Notes under the pieces: generated by a model
Told to the model about the DNA's origin: nothing
Seen by the model: only the letters and a program-made list of their open reading frames with translations
Database searches by the model: none
DNA from: a virus
DNA length: 64,000 nt
Strand: one strand, 5' to 3'
IMG/VR virus record: IMGVR_UViG_3300038454_000106
Span: 37,698-101,697 of that record
Shown here: positions 23,715 through 31,469 of the stretch, piece by piece
How positions within the stretch are numbered: position 1 is the stretch's first letter
How the letters are laid out: every line of letters begins with the position of its first letter
Translations under genes and position numbers: made by a program

Positions 23715-23978
23715 GACGACACCCCCATCACGTACTGAGCCGCGCGCCATGCAGCGTGGTTGAGCTGCCGCTGCCAGGCACCCGCGGTCGGCGACCAGCG
23801 AAAGCCGTAGCTCTTGAGCTTCGTGCGCATCGCGCGTCGCGGTGCGCTCGGCCGCTTGCGCGCGGGCCTCGGCGCGGTCGGCGGCGCGCAGCTTGCGCTC
23901 ACGCTTGCGCTCTTGCTTGGCCTCGTACGCGTCGATCCGCGCGGCGAGGGGTTTCTCTTCGGACTCGGACTCGGACAT
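23711..23978 (-). pseudogene. DUF3560-like gene split over two frames
   Basis: The hairpin-6 start at 23978 opens a coiled-coil frame (MSESESEEKPLAARIDAYEA). The motif LKSYGFRWSPTAGAWQRQLN, known to me from the end of DUF3560-type plasmid/phage proteins, lies in the +1 frame (ATG 23830, stop 23711). Either the frames are joined by frameshifting, or an internal start makes a 39-aa protein, or an indel broke the gene. Confidence 0.55.
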
Positions 23979-23993
23979 CGGCAAGCCTTTCTC

Positions 23994-24010
23994 GTCCCCA
24001 ACGCAGGGAC
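23994..24010 (-). promoter_or_regulatory. leader hairpin 6
   Basis: GTCCC TGCGTTG GGGAC then GAGAAAGG, 7 nt before the ATG at 23978. Confidence 0.8.
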
Positions 24011-24053
24011 GTCTGTGGAACGACCGGAACCTAGCTCTAGTCGTCCCTGGCGG

Positions 24054-25064
24054 TCAATCCTCGTAGCGGTATCGGGCGAGGATGCCACCGTAGATCGCGT
24101 AGATCGCGAACCCGTCGGGCTCGACGCGGATCTGTGATGCCTCCGGAAAGTCGAGGTAGGACAGCGCACCCTTGCCGCCCTTCTCCTCGAGGTCGGGGCC
24201 CGAGAACGCCACGTGCACGGAGGTCACGCTCGCCACCACGCGCACGAGGTCGCACGGGCCGCGGCCGTTCTGAACGAGCCGGAGCTTGGTGCCGACCGGG
24301 ATCCGCTTGAGGCTCGCCAGCGACGTGACGAGGTACGCGGGCGCGCGATCGTCGCTGGCTTTCTTCGTGGCGCCGCACGACGCGCCGTTGCCGTCCCGAT
24401 GGTTGTAGCTCACGACCTCGACGTGGACGTGGCACTGCTCGTTTACCGGAGGGCGTTTGTCGGTGAGCAGGCATAGCACACGCTCGATCAGCGCGGCCGG
24501 TGCGCCAAGCTTGAGCATGGCCTGGTCTTCCGTCACGGCCAACTTGGCCGTCCACGCGTGGTCGCCCGTCGAGCCCTCGCCGTCGATCTGGAGATAGCTC
24601 GGATCTTTGCCATGGTGCGCGGTGCCAAGAAGCGTCGCGAGGCGCTTGGCGGTCACTAGCGTATTGGCGCGCAACGTCTCACGCTCGGACAGCGCGGAGA
24701 CGCACGCCTCGTACACGCGGAGATAGTCGGGAAGGAATCGAGCCTTGATGTCGGCCGCGATACGGCGACCGCCCTTATCGACCGAGGCATTGATGGCAGG
24801 CGGAGTCTCGTCGACGCCGTAGTCACGCGGCAGAGTGACGCCACGCGCCGAACGCGCCGGATCCTGCGGGTACGTGCCGCGCACGGCAACACGACGCTCG
24901 CGCACGAGGATCTCGAACCAAAGCGCCGCTCCGTCGCCACGCTTGATGTCGAAGGTGAACGGGTAATCGCTGGTCTCGAGTCGCCAGCCGAGCGCAGTGG
25001 CGATCTCCTGTGCGAGTTCCATCGCGAACGTGGACGTGATCTCGGGCTTGTCAGAATCAGACAT
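24054..25064 (-). CDS. hypothetical protein, 336 aa
   Basis: Starts MSDSDKPEITSTFAMELAQE behind hairpin 7. Mixed alpha/beta with a middle segment similar in style to sliding-clamp-like or replication accessory proteins (LAVTEDQAMLKLGAPAALIE), but I cannot place it in a family. The C-terminal half is beta-rich. Largest gene of this block apart from that at 26258. Confidence 0.6.
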   Translation of the reverse strand: MSDSDKPEITSTFAMELAQEIATALGWRLETSDYPFTFDIKRGDGAALWFEILVRERRVAVRGTYPQDPARSARGVTLPRDYGVDETPPAINASVDKGGRRIAADIKARFLPDYLRVYEACVSALSERETLRANTLVTAKRLATLLGTAHHGKDPSYLQIDGEGSTGDHAWTAKLAVTEDQAMLKLGAPAALIERVLCLLTDKRPPVNEQCHVHVEVVSYNHRDGNGASCGATKKASDDRAPAYLVTSLASLKRIPVGTKLRLVQNGRGPCDLVRVVASVTSVHVAFSGPDLEEKGGKGALSYLDFPEASQIRVEPDGFAIYAIYGGILARYRYED

Positions 25065-25080
25065 CGGACGTTTCTTTCTC

Positions 25081-25097
25081 GTCCCCAAGACAGGGAC
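25081..25097 (-). promoter_or_regulatory. leader hairpin 7
   Basis: GTCCC TGTCTTG GGGAC then GAGAAAGAAA. The 5' flank CCAACACACACCGC nearly matches that of hairpin 8. Confidence 0.75.
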
Positions 25098-25133
25098 GCG
25101 GTGTGTGTTGGTTGAGACGACTATCGAACGCTG

Positions 25134-25310
25134 CTATTCATTGGGCATCAACGCGAGCGCGGCACGCTTGGCGTCGAGAGCTTGCTTCACCTCCTTGGCG
25201 TAGTCGCCGAGCCCGTCGCGCTCGGCACAGCGGAGGTCCGTCTCATGGTCGGCGATCTCCGCTTCGAGCAGGGCGCGAGCCGTATAGCGCATGCGAGGCG
25301 TGTAGGCCAT
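25134..25310 (-). CDS. helical protein, 58 aa
   Basis: MAYTPRMRYTARALLEAEIA and the rest predict one long charged helix. Lies downstream of the 25313 gene with a 2-nt gap. Unknown. Confidence 0.55.
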   Translation of the reverse strand: MAYTPRMRYTARALLEAEIADHETDLRCAERDGLGDYAKEVKQALDAKRAALALMPNE

Positions 25311-25312
25311 GA

Positions 25313-25573
25313 CTAGGACTCCGGGGCGCCCTTGATCACAGCGCCCTTGCCGAAGTGGTCGACGAGCGCAAAGCCGGCCCAGATCTTCGCGTCGTCGTTC
25401 CACACGGCGACGACGGCGGCGAAGCCACGCATGGCATAGGCCCGATGGTGCGAGTAGATCTCGGTGAGCATCACGTCGGGAACGTAGACGGTGACGGGCG
25501 CCGCTGGCGGGTCGGCGTCGCCGATGTACGCGGCCACGAGCGGAACGTGGACGCGAGCCTTGGGCCTCCGCAT
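25313..25573 (-). CDS. hypothetical protein, 86 aa
   Basis: Beta-rich (VHVPLVAAYIGDADPPAAPV, then AVVAVWNDDAKIWAGFALVD). Third gene of the hairpin-8 operon with the genes at 25575 and 25134. Unrecognised. Confidence 0.6.
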   Translation of the reverse strand: MRRPKARVHVPLVAAYIGDADPPAAPVTVYVPDVMLTEIYSHHRAYAMRGFAAVVAVWNDDAKIWAGFALVDHFGKGAVIKGAPES

Positions 25574-25574
25574 G

Positions 25575-26165
25575 TCAGCCCTCCTCCGTCGACGAGCGCC
25601 ACGGCTCCCACGTGTGGATCGCCGGCCCGGGAACGTGCTCCGACACCATGCGCATCACAGCGACCTCACCGTGACCAGCGAGGCACCCGGTGCACGTCCG
25701 CACCGCGCCCGCGTTCGTGGTCCACTCCCTGATCTCGTCGTGCTTGCGCTCGGTGCGGCACGCGTCGCAGCGGAGCCAGTACAAGCGATGCGCATGCTCA
25801 ATCGCAGCGGCCTCGGCCTCTGCCGAGGTGTCGTAGCCCATCGCAGTGCAGCTGAGGCTGAGTCGGATCCGTTCTTCGGGATCGCCGTCGCCGTCGCCGG
25901 GACCGATACGGAGCATCGCGTACTCCCACCCGCTCGCGTGCGGCAGGATGATCGCCGTGCCGAATGCCTCGCCACGCACAAGGCGGGTGCGATCGAGCCC
26001 CGCCGCGAGATTGACCAGGATGCGAGCCACGCTGGCGACGGCCTCGGCCTCGGTCGCGCCGGTGCCCTCGACGGCTCCCACAACGGCGCACCAGTGGAGG
26101 ATGCGACCACGAGGATCCTTGACGTTGAACGTGCGGACGGGAACGCGAGCATTCTTGTCAGCCAT
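25575..26165 (-). CDS. hypothetical protein with C-terminal zinc motif, 196 aa
   Basis: Starts MADKNARVPVRTFNVKD behind hairpin 8. The N-terminal alpha/beta part contains GATEAEAVASVARIL. The C-terminal CDACRTERKHDE and CTGCLAGHG form a four-Cys zinc site. Role unknown. Confidence 0.6.
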   Translation of the reverse strand: MADKNARVPVRTFNVKDPRGRILHWCAVVGAVEGTGATEAEAVASVARILVNLAAGLDRTRLVRGEAFGTAIILPHASGWEYAMLRIGPGDGDGDPEERIRLSLSCTAMGYDTSAEAEAAAIEHAHRLYWLRCDACRTERKHDEIREWTTNAGAVRTCTGCLAGHGEVAVMRMVSEHVPGPAIHTWEPWRSSTEEG

Positions 26166-26182
26166 GGGAGCGAGCCTTTCTA

Positions 26183-26199
26183 GTCCCCAAGATAGGGAC
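26183..26199 (-). promoter_or_regulatory. leader hairpin 8
   Basis: GTCCC TATCTTG GGGAC then TAGAAAGG, 9 nt before the ATG at 26165. Confidence 0.8.
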
Positions 26200-26221
26200 G
26201 CGGTGTGTTGGTGGAAGGAAG

Positions 26222-26247
26222 GGGGCCCGCCACCGTGGGCGGGCCCC
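26222..26247 (-). terminator. 10-bp GC hairpin after the 26258 gene
   Basis: GGGGCCCGCC and GGCGGGCCCC pair around a 6-nt loop, 11 nt past the stop of the 660-aa gene. No T-tract follows, only CCTTCCTTCC. It would end or slow transcription ahead of hairpin 8, or stabilise the 3' end. Confidence 0.55.
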
Positions 26248-26257
26248 GGAGGGCGAG

Positions 26258-28240
26258 CTAGGCGGACTGAGCCGCGCTGGTGCCGGGATAGGCGGGGTAG
26301 AGCGCGCGGCCGTTGTCGTCGACGACGCACTCCACGTTGTTCGGAGATGACCAGTGGATCTCACCGGTCGCGGTCTTGATGCACACACGGGGGCCCCACT
26401 GGCCGACATCGGCGCGCAGCACGACACCCTCGGTCCCGAGCGGCACCTTGCGGCCGCGAACGACGCGCACGAGCCGACCCTTACGGATGTCGAGGCTTGC
26501 ATCCGTGCGGCGCTCGGTCGCGATGGCCAGGGGGACACCGTCAACCATCGTCGCGGGAACCGACGACACAACCGGAGCGGAGGCAATGGTGCTCGTCACG
26601 GAGCGCGCCGGACGACGAGGACCGCGCTCGGTCGGGTTGATGACGACGCGCTCCACGGGAACGGCGACCGGAACGGGGCTCGGAGCCGGCGCCTCGACGG
26701 CGACCGTCGCCGCCGAGACGTCGCTGATCGCCTCCGGGATCGCGTCGGACGTCGCGACGGGCATCGCGTCGGACACCGCACCCTCGGCGCGCAGATCATC
26801 CCAGATACCGGCGAAGCGGATCGCCTCGGGTGACAGGGTGGGCGCGATCTCCTCGATGGCGGCCCGGACCGTGGACCGAAGGAGCGCCACGTGCGCATCG
26901 CCGAGCAACGCGGCGAAGCCCTGCGCGCGCTCGAGTACGACCTTCATGCGCTCATCGAGGCCGAGCGCGATCTTGTCACTGATCGGCTTGCCCGACGTCG
27001 CGGCCGCGTCGCGTGCCTCGCCATAGGCGACGAGGACATCGCGCGCCTCGTCGACGAGCGAAGCGACGAGTCCCTCGCGGAGTTGCTGACTCGTCGCGAT
27101 AGGGAGCGCGGGGAGGATCCACGAACCACCCCACCCCTGGCCCTTGAGAGCGGTGCAGAGCCGCTCGGCTTGTATCGCACGCTCGTGGCGCACGTAGTAG
27201 CTACCGGGCCCATAGCCGATGCCGGCCATGCGCTCGCGCATGATCTGGCCAAGCCACGCGGTGACATCCCCCGCGGCGAATTCCTCCGCCTCGCGGCGCG
27301 CCTCGTAGCGCGCGCGGAGTTGCGCGGCAAGCGAGGCGAGGTGCGCATTCAGCCCGACGTCCACGGTCAATCGCTCGTCGCGATCCAGCGTGGCCACCAT
27401 GGCGACGGAGCCGAACGAGTCGCCGACACCCTTGCCCGTCTGGAGATCGTCCACGCCGCCGATATTCCACTTGGCGATCCAGCCACGCTGCTCGCGAGTC
27501 TGGCCATCGGCCTCGACGGCGCGTGCCACGAAACCATCGTGATTGATGGCCGCCATGATGGCTCCCGCTTGCGCGCGAGCAGTCTTGGCCTCCGGGGCCC
27601 ATGCTGCGGGGAGTCCCGCAGACACGAGCGCGGCCTGGATCTGGCCCCGCGTGCGCTTACCGCGGCCGGACCACCCGACGAGCGCGCCATCGCGCACCTT
27701 GCTGGCGCCCGCGACGATGTCACCGTTGGTGAGCGTCGGAGCACGCGTACCCTGCGCCGGCGCGGTCAGTTGCGCGTTGCGCGCGGCATCCGCGTAGCGC
27801 GTCGCCTCGCCACGCTGGGCCACAACCGCGGTGTTGTAGCCAGCCACGGGGTTGACGTCGGCGCGCGCCACGCCACCGCGCACGAGATCACGCTGTGCGT
27901 GAAGCCGCTGGCCTTCCGCCGTGGCGGTACCGAGCGCGTCGCCGATGCTCGCCGTCGAGGAACCCGGGATCGGGGCCGGGGCCACCGACTCCTGCGCCGC
28001 GCGCTGCACGTTGCGTGCGGCGATCGCCGCGTTGCTGGCGAGCCGCGTTTGCGCATGCGCCGGGAGCGCGACCGGAGAGGGCGGCACCGGGGCCGGGGTC
28101 GGCGCCGGGGCCGGCGCGACGGGGGCCAGAGCCGGAGCCGGGCGCCCCAGCGCAGGGGCGCGAGTCACCGCGGTGCGCGCAGGGAGAGGATCCAGCTCGA
28201 GGGCGGCGAAGCGAGCGGCAGTGTCGTCGGTGGCGGACAT
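26258..28240 (-). CDS. large phage-type protein, 660 aa, C-terminal SH3/KOW-like domain
   Basis: Starts MSATDDTAARFAALELD behind hairpin 9. A Pro/Ala-rich N-terminal 140 residues leads to a helical middle (about 180-470) with GWSGRGKRTRGQIQAAL. This has the look of DUF6744-like phage proteins, a comparison made from memory. A second low-complexity linker precedes a C-terminal beta domain (RKGRLVRVVRGRKVPLGTEG, then WGPRVCIKTATGEIHW) of the SH3/KOW type often appended to phage DNA-handling proteins. Largest gene of the left arm. Exact role unknown. Confidence 0.65.
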   Translation of the reverse strand: MSATDDTAARFAALELDPLPARTAVTRAPALGRPAPALAPVAPAPAPTPAPVPPSPVALPAHAQTRLASNAAIAARNVQRAAQESVAPAPIPGSSTASIGDALGTATAEGQRLHAQRDLVRGGVARADVNPVAGYNTAVVAQRGEATRYADAARNAQLTAPAQGTRAPTLTNGDIVAGASKVRDGALVGWSGRGKRTRGQIQAALVSAGLPAAWAPEAKTARAQAGAIMAAINHDGFVARAVEADGQTREQRGWIAKWNIGGVDDLQTGKGVGDSFGSVAMVATLDRDERLTVDVGLNAHLASLAAQLRARYEARREAEEFAAGDVTAWLGQIMRERMAGIGYGPGSYYVRHERAIQAERLCTALKGQGWGGSWILPALPIATSQQLREGLVASLVDEARDVLVAYGEARDAAATSGKPISDKIALGLDERMKVVLERAQGFAALLGDAHVALLRSTVRAAIEEIAPTLSPEAIRFAGIWDDLRAEGAVSDAMPVATSDAIPEAISDVSAATVAVEAPAPSPVPVAVPVERVVINPTERGPRRPARSVTSTIASAPVVSSVPATMVDGVPLAIATERRTDASLDIRKGRLVRVVRGRKVPLGTEGVVLRADVGQWGPRVCIKTATGEIHWSSPNNVECVVDDNGRALYPAYPGTSAAQSA

Positions 28241-28256
28241 GGGACGGACCTTTCTT

Positions 28257-28272
28257 GTCCCCAGATAGGGAC
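28257..28272 (-). promoter_or_regulatory. leader hairpin 9
   Basis: GTCCC TATCTG GGGAC then AAGAAAGG, 8 nt before the ATG at 28240. Confidence 0.8.
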
Positions 28273-28313
28273 AGAGACTTACGGTGTCGGGATGGCGGGC
28301 ACAGTGCAGAGCC

Positions 28314-28337
28314 CGGCTAGGGTTACGGCTAGGGTTA
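28314..28337. repeat. 12-bp tandem repeat (2 copies)
   Basis: CGGCTAGGGTTA twice, followed by a partial GAGTTACGG, just past the stop of the 28342 gene. It resembles a telomere repeat only by chance length. Confidence 0.6.
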
Positions 28338-28341
28338 CGAG

Positions 28342-28647
28342 TTACGGTTCACCATCGGGATCACCGTACGACGACTCGATCTCCGCGTCGCACTCCTCGA
28401 CGAGCGCGACCGTCTCTCCGTCGCGCTCGACGGTGAGAGACTCGCCCTCACACTCGAGGGCTGGACCTTCGTCGTACGTGGCGCACTCGAGCGCCATGCC
28501 TGCATGGTAGGCGGCCGTCGCGCACCACGCACAAAGGCACGTATCGGTGCCCTTGACGACATAGAGAATCGTGTCGCCTCCCGCGCTCGTGTACTGCGGG
28601 AGCGAGCCATCGGCGCGGAGTAACTGGCGAGTGACAGGGAAGGTCAC
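28342..28647 (-). CDS. hypothetical Cys protein, 101 aa
   Basis: The GTG start overlaps the upstream stop (GTGA). Contains CLCAWCATAAYHAG and further Cys, then a very acidic C-terminus. Probably metal-binding. Unknown. Confidence 0.6.
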   Translation of the reverse strand: MTFPVTRQLLRADGSLPQYTSAGGDTILYVVKGTDTCLCAWCATAAYHAGMALECATYDEGPALECEGESLTVERDGETVALVEECDAEIESSYGDPDGEP

Positions 28648-29075
28648 GACGCACCCCCAGTCGCGCGGTCGACGGTGCCAGGGACGATCCGGTACCCGTT
28701 CGCGGCGGCCCAGTCGTACGCGTCCGGCGCGGCGACGTGGTACGAGACGGCCTGCTCCGACTCGGTGTCGACGAGGACGATCTGGCCCTCCACGACGTTC
28801 GCAGAGCACGTGCGGGGCTGGCGGACCACGTGCGCGTAGTGGGCACGCACGACGTCGCGGATATGCACGTCGGCGCGCACCGCGGGCGCCTTGTCGTCGA
28901 GGCGGAAGTACGTCGGCCTGTGGCACGCGACGCACTGACCGACCACCACGGCAACGTCGTCGTCGGAGCGGTAGCGCTCCTCGACGTGATAGAGCCAGAT
29001 CGTCCCCCCGCACTCACAACAGGGGCCGCAGTCGGTCACGTAACGACCGTCGTGGAGAAAATGGCAGCGCGTCAC
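28644..29075 (-). CDS. zinc-knuckle protein, 143 aa
   Basis: The GTG start overlaps the upstream stop (GTGA). The N-terminal DCGPCCECGG and CVACHRP make a four-Cys zinc site. The rest is beta-rich. Middle gene of the three-gene hairpin-10 operon. Confidence 0.65.
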   Translation of the reverse strand: MTRCHFLHDGRYVTDCGPCCECGGTIWLYHVEERYRSDDDVAVVVGQCVACHRPTYFRLDDKAPAVRADVHIRDVVRAHYAHVVRQPRTCSANVVEGQIVLVDTESEQAVSYHVAAPDAYDWAAANGYRIVPGTVDRATGGAS

Positions 29076-29296
29076 GACGCCGTCTCCCGGACCGGGAAGA
29101 GCCGGTATCTGCCCGCACCCTCGATCGCCCACACCAGGCCAGCGGTGATCGCGCGGTGTACCGACTGGTACCCGTACATCAAGCTGCCGTGCGGTCCTAC
29201 GACGGATGCCGCAGCCTTCGCCGTGCAGCCCGGGTGGGCTGCGACGTACTGCGCAATCGCGGCCATACGTGGCCCAACGCGTCTCTTGGCGGACAT
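29072..29296 (-). CDS. winged-helix DNA-binding protein, 74 aa
   Basis: MSAKRRVGPRMAAIAQYVAA, then GCTAKAAASVVGPHGSLMYG and VHRAITAGLVWAIEG form a compact winged helix. First gene after the control region at 29.3-29.6 kb and behind hairpin 10, so it is a good candidate for the regulator of the left arm. Confidence 0.65.
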   Translation of the reverse strand: MSAKRRVGPRMAAIAQYVAAHPGCTAKAAASVVGPHGSLMYGYQSVHRAITAGLVWAIEGAGRYRLFPVRETAS

Positions 29297-29312
29297 GGAA
29301 TCAGCCTTTCTT

Positions 29313-29328
29313 GCCCCCAGATAGGGGC
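29313..29328 (-). promoter_or_regulatory. leader hairpin 10
   Basis: GCCCC TATCTG GGGGC then AAGAAAGG, 8 nt before the ATG at 29296. Pair 2 is C-G where hairpins 5-9 have U-A. Confidence 0.8.
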
Positions 29329-29641
29329 CTGGTGTGTAGGGACCGGGGTACCGCCGGTCGTGAATCACTCGCAAAGGTAAGACGACCGGAGTTCCGAAGT
29401 TATTTAGCCAACCGTAAACTTTCTTCTAAGTTGTTGAAATCATTGACGTATTCCCATCCGAAGGGGATCGTAAGTATGCGAAATCATTAAGTCATTGGAA
29501 TTCACGTACTTAGGGGATCGGAGTCCCATCCGACTCCCTTCGGATGGGAGTCTAGGGAATCTCCTGATCGGGAGTGCGCCCAATCCAAGGAACTCCCGAT
29601 CGGGAGTGCGTCCGATTTGCGTTGACAAACGGAGCGAGCTG
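29329..29641. promoter_or_regulatory. control region with palindromes, AT-richer
   Basis: No gene in 313 nt. It contains a 10-bp inverted repeat (29524-29533 with 29540-29549) and a perfect 16-bp palindrome ACTCCCGATCGGGAGT (29592-29607). A near-copy of the palindrome lies at 29561-29574, with centres 32 bp apart, and GATCGGGAGTGCG is repeated at 29566 and 29598. Further copies of CCCATCCGA and a GTTGACAAACGG element at 29621 are present. The base composition is visibly lower in GC than the flanks. It probably holds the promoter and operators of the left arm. An origin of replication is possible. Confidence 0.65.
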
Positions 29642-30319
29642 TTAGCTCACAACGAATCGCCTGTAACGCATGAAGATCGATGCCCATCGCGGATCACGGT
29701 GACCGCGGAAGTAGTCCCGTCCGGCCCACGGTGCACCATCCGTCTCGACGATGGCGCGGCCAAGCTGGCGATCATTGCTCGCCGAGCAATGGGCCACGCG
29801 GAGTCGATGGTACGGTGGAGCCTTCGTGTTCCATTCGAATTCGGAGAGCAACTTGCCGTGGCCGTCGACCATGCCAGTGACCATGCCAACGTGGCCGATA
29901 CGATCTCGACTGCCATCGCGATCGTAGTCAATCGAGGGGTACACGATCAGGCACGCGGACTCGGGCCACGAGATGATCTCGAACCACCGCATACGCGTGT
30001 GAGCTTCGAGAATCATGGAGTCAGTGTTGGCCCAGTCCCAGAGCGGTGCAAAATCGGGCTGCATGCGGTCGAAACCAAGACTCCAGGTCTGGTATCCAAC
30101 GCAGTCGCACGTTGCGCGACGGAGCTTGAGCACTGGAGAGCGCCAGTGCGTCGCCGGATCGAAGGCATCCGGATCCGCGCCCCCGTTGTGCCCTGGCTCC
30201 ATGCTGTAGCGGATCGCCCTGCCGCCCTCACCGAGCATGCGCCGGGCTCGTTGGAGCGCCTGCTCACGCGTCATGGAACGGACGCGCCCGCGCTTCGCGA
30301 GTGTTGCCGCGTCCGCCAT
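29642..30319 (-). CDS. NlpC/P60- or CHAP-like cysteine peptidase, 225 aa
   Basis: A catalytic pattern is visible: Cys in ATCDCVGYQTWSLG (about residue 73) and His in RIGHVGMVTGM (about residue 142), as in wall peptidases. There is no signal peptide. Arg-rich N-terminus. It lies at the start of the virion/lysis-type genes and probably cuts peptidoglycan cross-links during entry or lysis. Confidence 0.65.
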   Translation of the reverse strand: MADAATLAKRGRVRSMTREQALQRARRMLGEGGRAIRYSMEPGHNGGADPDAFDPATHWRSPVLKLRRATCDCVGYQTWSLGFDRMQPDFAPLWDWANTDSMILEAHTRMRWFEIISWPESACLIVYPSIDYDRDGSRDRIGHVGMVTGMVDGHGKLLSEFEWNTKAPPYHRLRVAHCSASNDRQLGRAIVETDGAPWAGRDYFRGHRDPRWASIFMRYRRFVVS

Positions 30320-30322
30320 GCG

Positions 30323-30565
30323 CTACCGACGGTATCGGCGCCTGCGTCGAGCCATCATCCGAGGCCCATACAGGCCCCGGAGTGTCTTGCGACCACTCTT
30401 GAACTTCTGCAGGCCCCAGACGACGGGATACGACACGATGAACCCGGCGATGCCAGCCGAGGCCAGCGTCAACGCGGCCATCACGGGCAACGGTTGCCGC
30501 AGAATGAAGTCACCGACGGGGTTGCCGAGGCTACGCGGTCCATCGAGAGTCATCACGCTTGGCAT
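30323..30565 (-). CDS. small membrane protein with Arg-rich tail, 80 aa
   Basis: GGAGGG is 7 nt before the start MPSVMTLDGP. One or two membrane segments (LPVMAALTLASAGIAGFIVS) precede a strongly basic end (MMARRRRRYRR). Typical of membrane virion components. Confidence 0.6.
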   Translation of the reverse strand: MPSVMTLDGPRSLGNPVGDFILRQPLPVMAALTLASAGIAGFIVSYPVVWGLQKFKSGRKTLRGLYGPRMMARRRRRYRR

Positions 30566-30567
30566 GG

Positions 30568-30816
30568 TCAATCCCTCCATCCCGGGCGATCACTCTGCAC
30601 ACGTTCACAGATTCGATCGACCTCGACGGTGGCAGCGTGCCACGGTGCCTTCTCTCGAAGCGAGGCTCCCCGGGGTGGACGTGCCACGTCGAGATGATTC
30701 CGGGCTACGTGACAATCACGTCTCTTGGCGGCTGCCACGGCGAGCCTGAGATGATCTGCCCCCGAACCGAGATCCCGACGGCGCCGCCTGCGCTTCTTGC
30801 GACTCCTGCCGCTCAC
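30568..30816 (-). CDS. Arg-rich protein, 82 aa, paralogue of 31208
   Basis: The GTG start overlaps the upstream stop (GTGA). MSGRSRKKRRRRRRDLGSG, then AAAKRRDCHVARNHLDVAR. The Cys-x2-Ala-Arg-x-His-Leu block recurs in the 31208 protein. Probably binds nucleic acid or phosphate-rich surfaces. Confidence 0.6.
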   Translation of the reverse strand: MSGRSRKKRRRRRRDLGSGADHLRLAVAAAKRRDCHVARNHLDVARPPRGASLREKAPWHAATVEVDRICERVQSDRPGWRD

Positions 30817-31208
30817 GCGTTTCTCCAGCCGTGCCACGAGGCGCCGATCATCGTCACGCCGGCGCCAACATCGATCGCGCCAGCCGTGAGGTGCGGTACC
30901 TTGTCGTAGCCCCTCGAGTTGTAGAAGTACAAGCCACCGAGCACCGTACTCCCAAGGCCCGTGAGCCCACCGAGTCCAGCGGTGACCTTGGCGAGAGTGG
31001 TGTGCCCCTTGCGGCCCAGAGCGATCGAGCCGAACGACGCGGCGAGCCCAGCAGCAAGCCCAGCCCACTCGAGCCAGGTCAAGTCGACGTAAGGAATCGG
31101 GCCACTGAGGAACGTGGGCAGCGGTGCGCCGAGCATCTGGGGCAGGTTGCCCAGCATCTGCGGCATGGAGTTACCGAGGACGGCGGGCAGATGAGTCGAC
31201 GTGAGCAT
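30813..31208 (-). CDS. membrane protein, 131 aa
   Basis: Two to three hydrophobic segments (WAGLAAGLAASFGSIALG, TAGLGGLTGLGSTVLGGLYF and VGAGVTMIGAS). The start is ATG 31208, or GTG 31211 overlapping the previous stop. Probably part of a virion or host membrane complex. Confidence 0.6.
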   Translation of the reverse strand: MLTSTHLPAVLGNSMPQMLGNLPQMLGAPLPTFLSGPIPYVDLTWLEWAGLAAGLAASFGSIALGRKGHTTLAKVTAGLGGLTGLGSTVLGGLYFYNSRGYDKVPHLTAGAIDVGAGVTMIGASWHGWRNA

Positions 31209-31468
31209 CACTTCCTCCGACGACGGGGACCCTGGAGGCCACCGCAGCGATCGGCCACCGCGTCGGCGGCCTGGTAGTAGAGGCGCCGGTCAGTCGGCGA
31301 GCCACCTCGGGCACTCTCGAGATGCATGCGCGCGATGCCACACTGGCCCTTGGTGGCCGCGCGGTACGCCATGAGCCGGTGCTGACTCCGGCCCGAGGAT
31401 GTCGCCACCGAGCCGAGCCCTTTGCGCTGGTAGCGGCGACCATGCTTGCGCTTGCGGCTGCGCGACAT
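31208..31468 (-). CDS. basic protein, 86 aa, paralogue of 30568
   Basis: MSRSRKRKHGRRYQRKGLGS, then AATKGQCGIARMHLESAR and a basic end (GPRRRRK). Same architecture as the 30568 protein. Probably DNA-binding. Confidence 0.6.
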   Translation of the reverse strand: MSRSRKRKHGRRYQRKGLGSVATSSGRSQHRLMAYRAATKGQCGIARMHLESARGGSPTDRRLYYQAADAVADRCGGLQGPRRRRK

Positions 31469-31469
31469 G

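Noticed and set aside
28314-28337. Telomere-like TAGGGTTA repeats
   Set aside because: Only two 12-bp units; no linear-end context. Treated as a minor tandem repeat.
26891-28510. Long rightward open frame (539 codons) antisense to the 660-aa gene
   Set aside because: Arg/Gly-rich shadow composition, no ribosome-binding site, and the opposite strand has a well-behaved protein behind hairpin 9.
18304-29328. Leader hairpins read as intrinsic terminators
   Set aside because: They are followed by AGAAAGG and a start codon, not by a T-tract, and lie 5' of genes.
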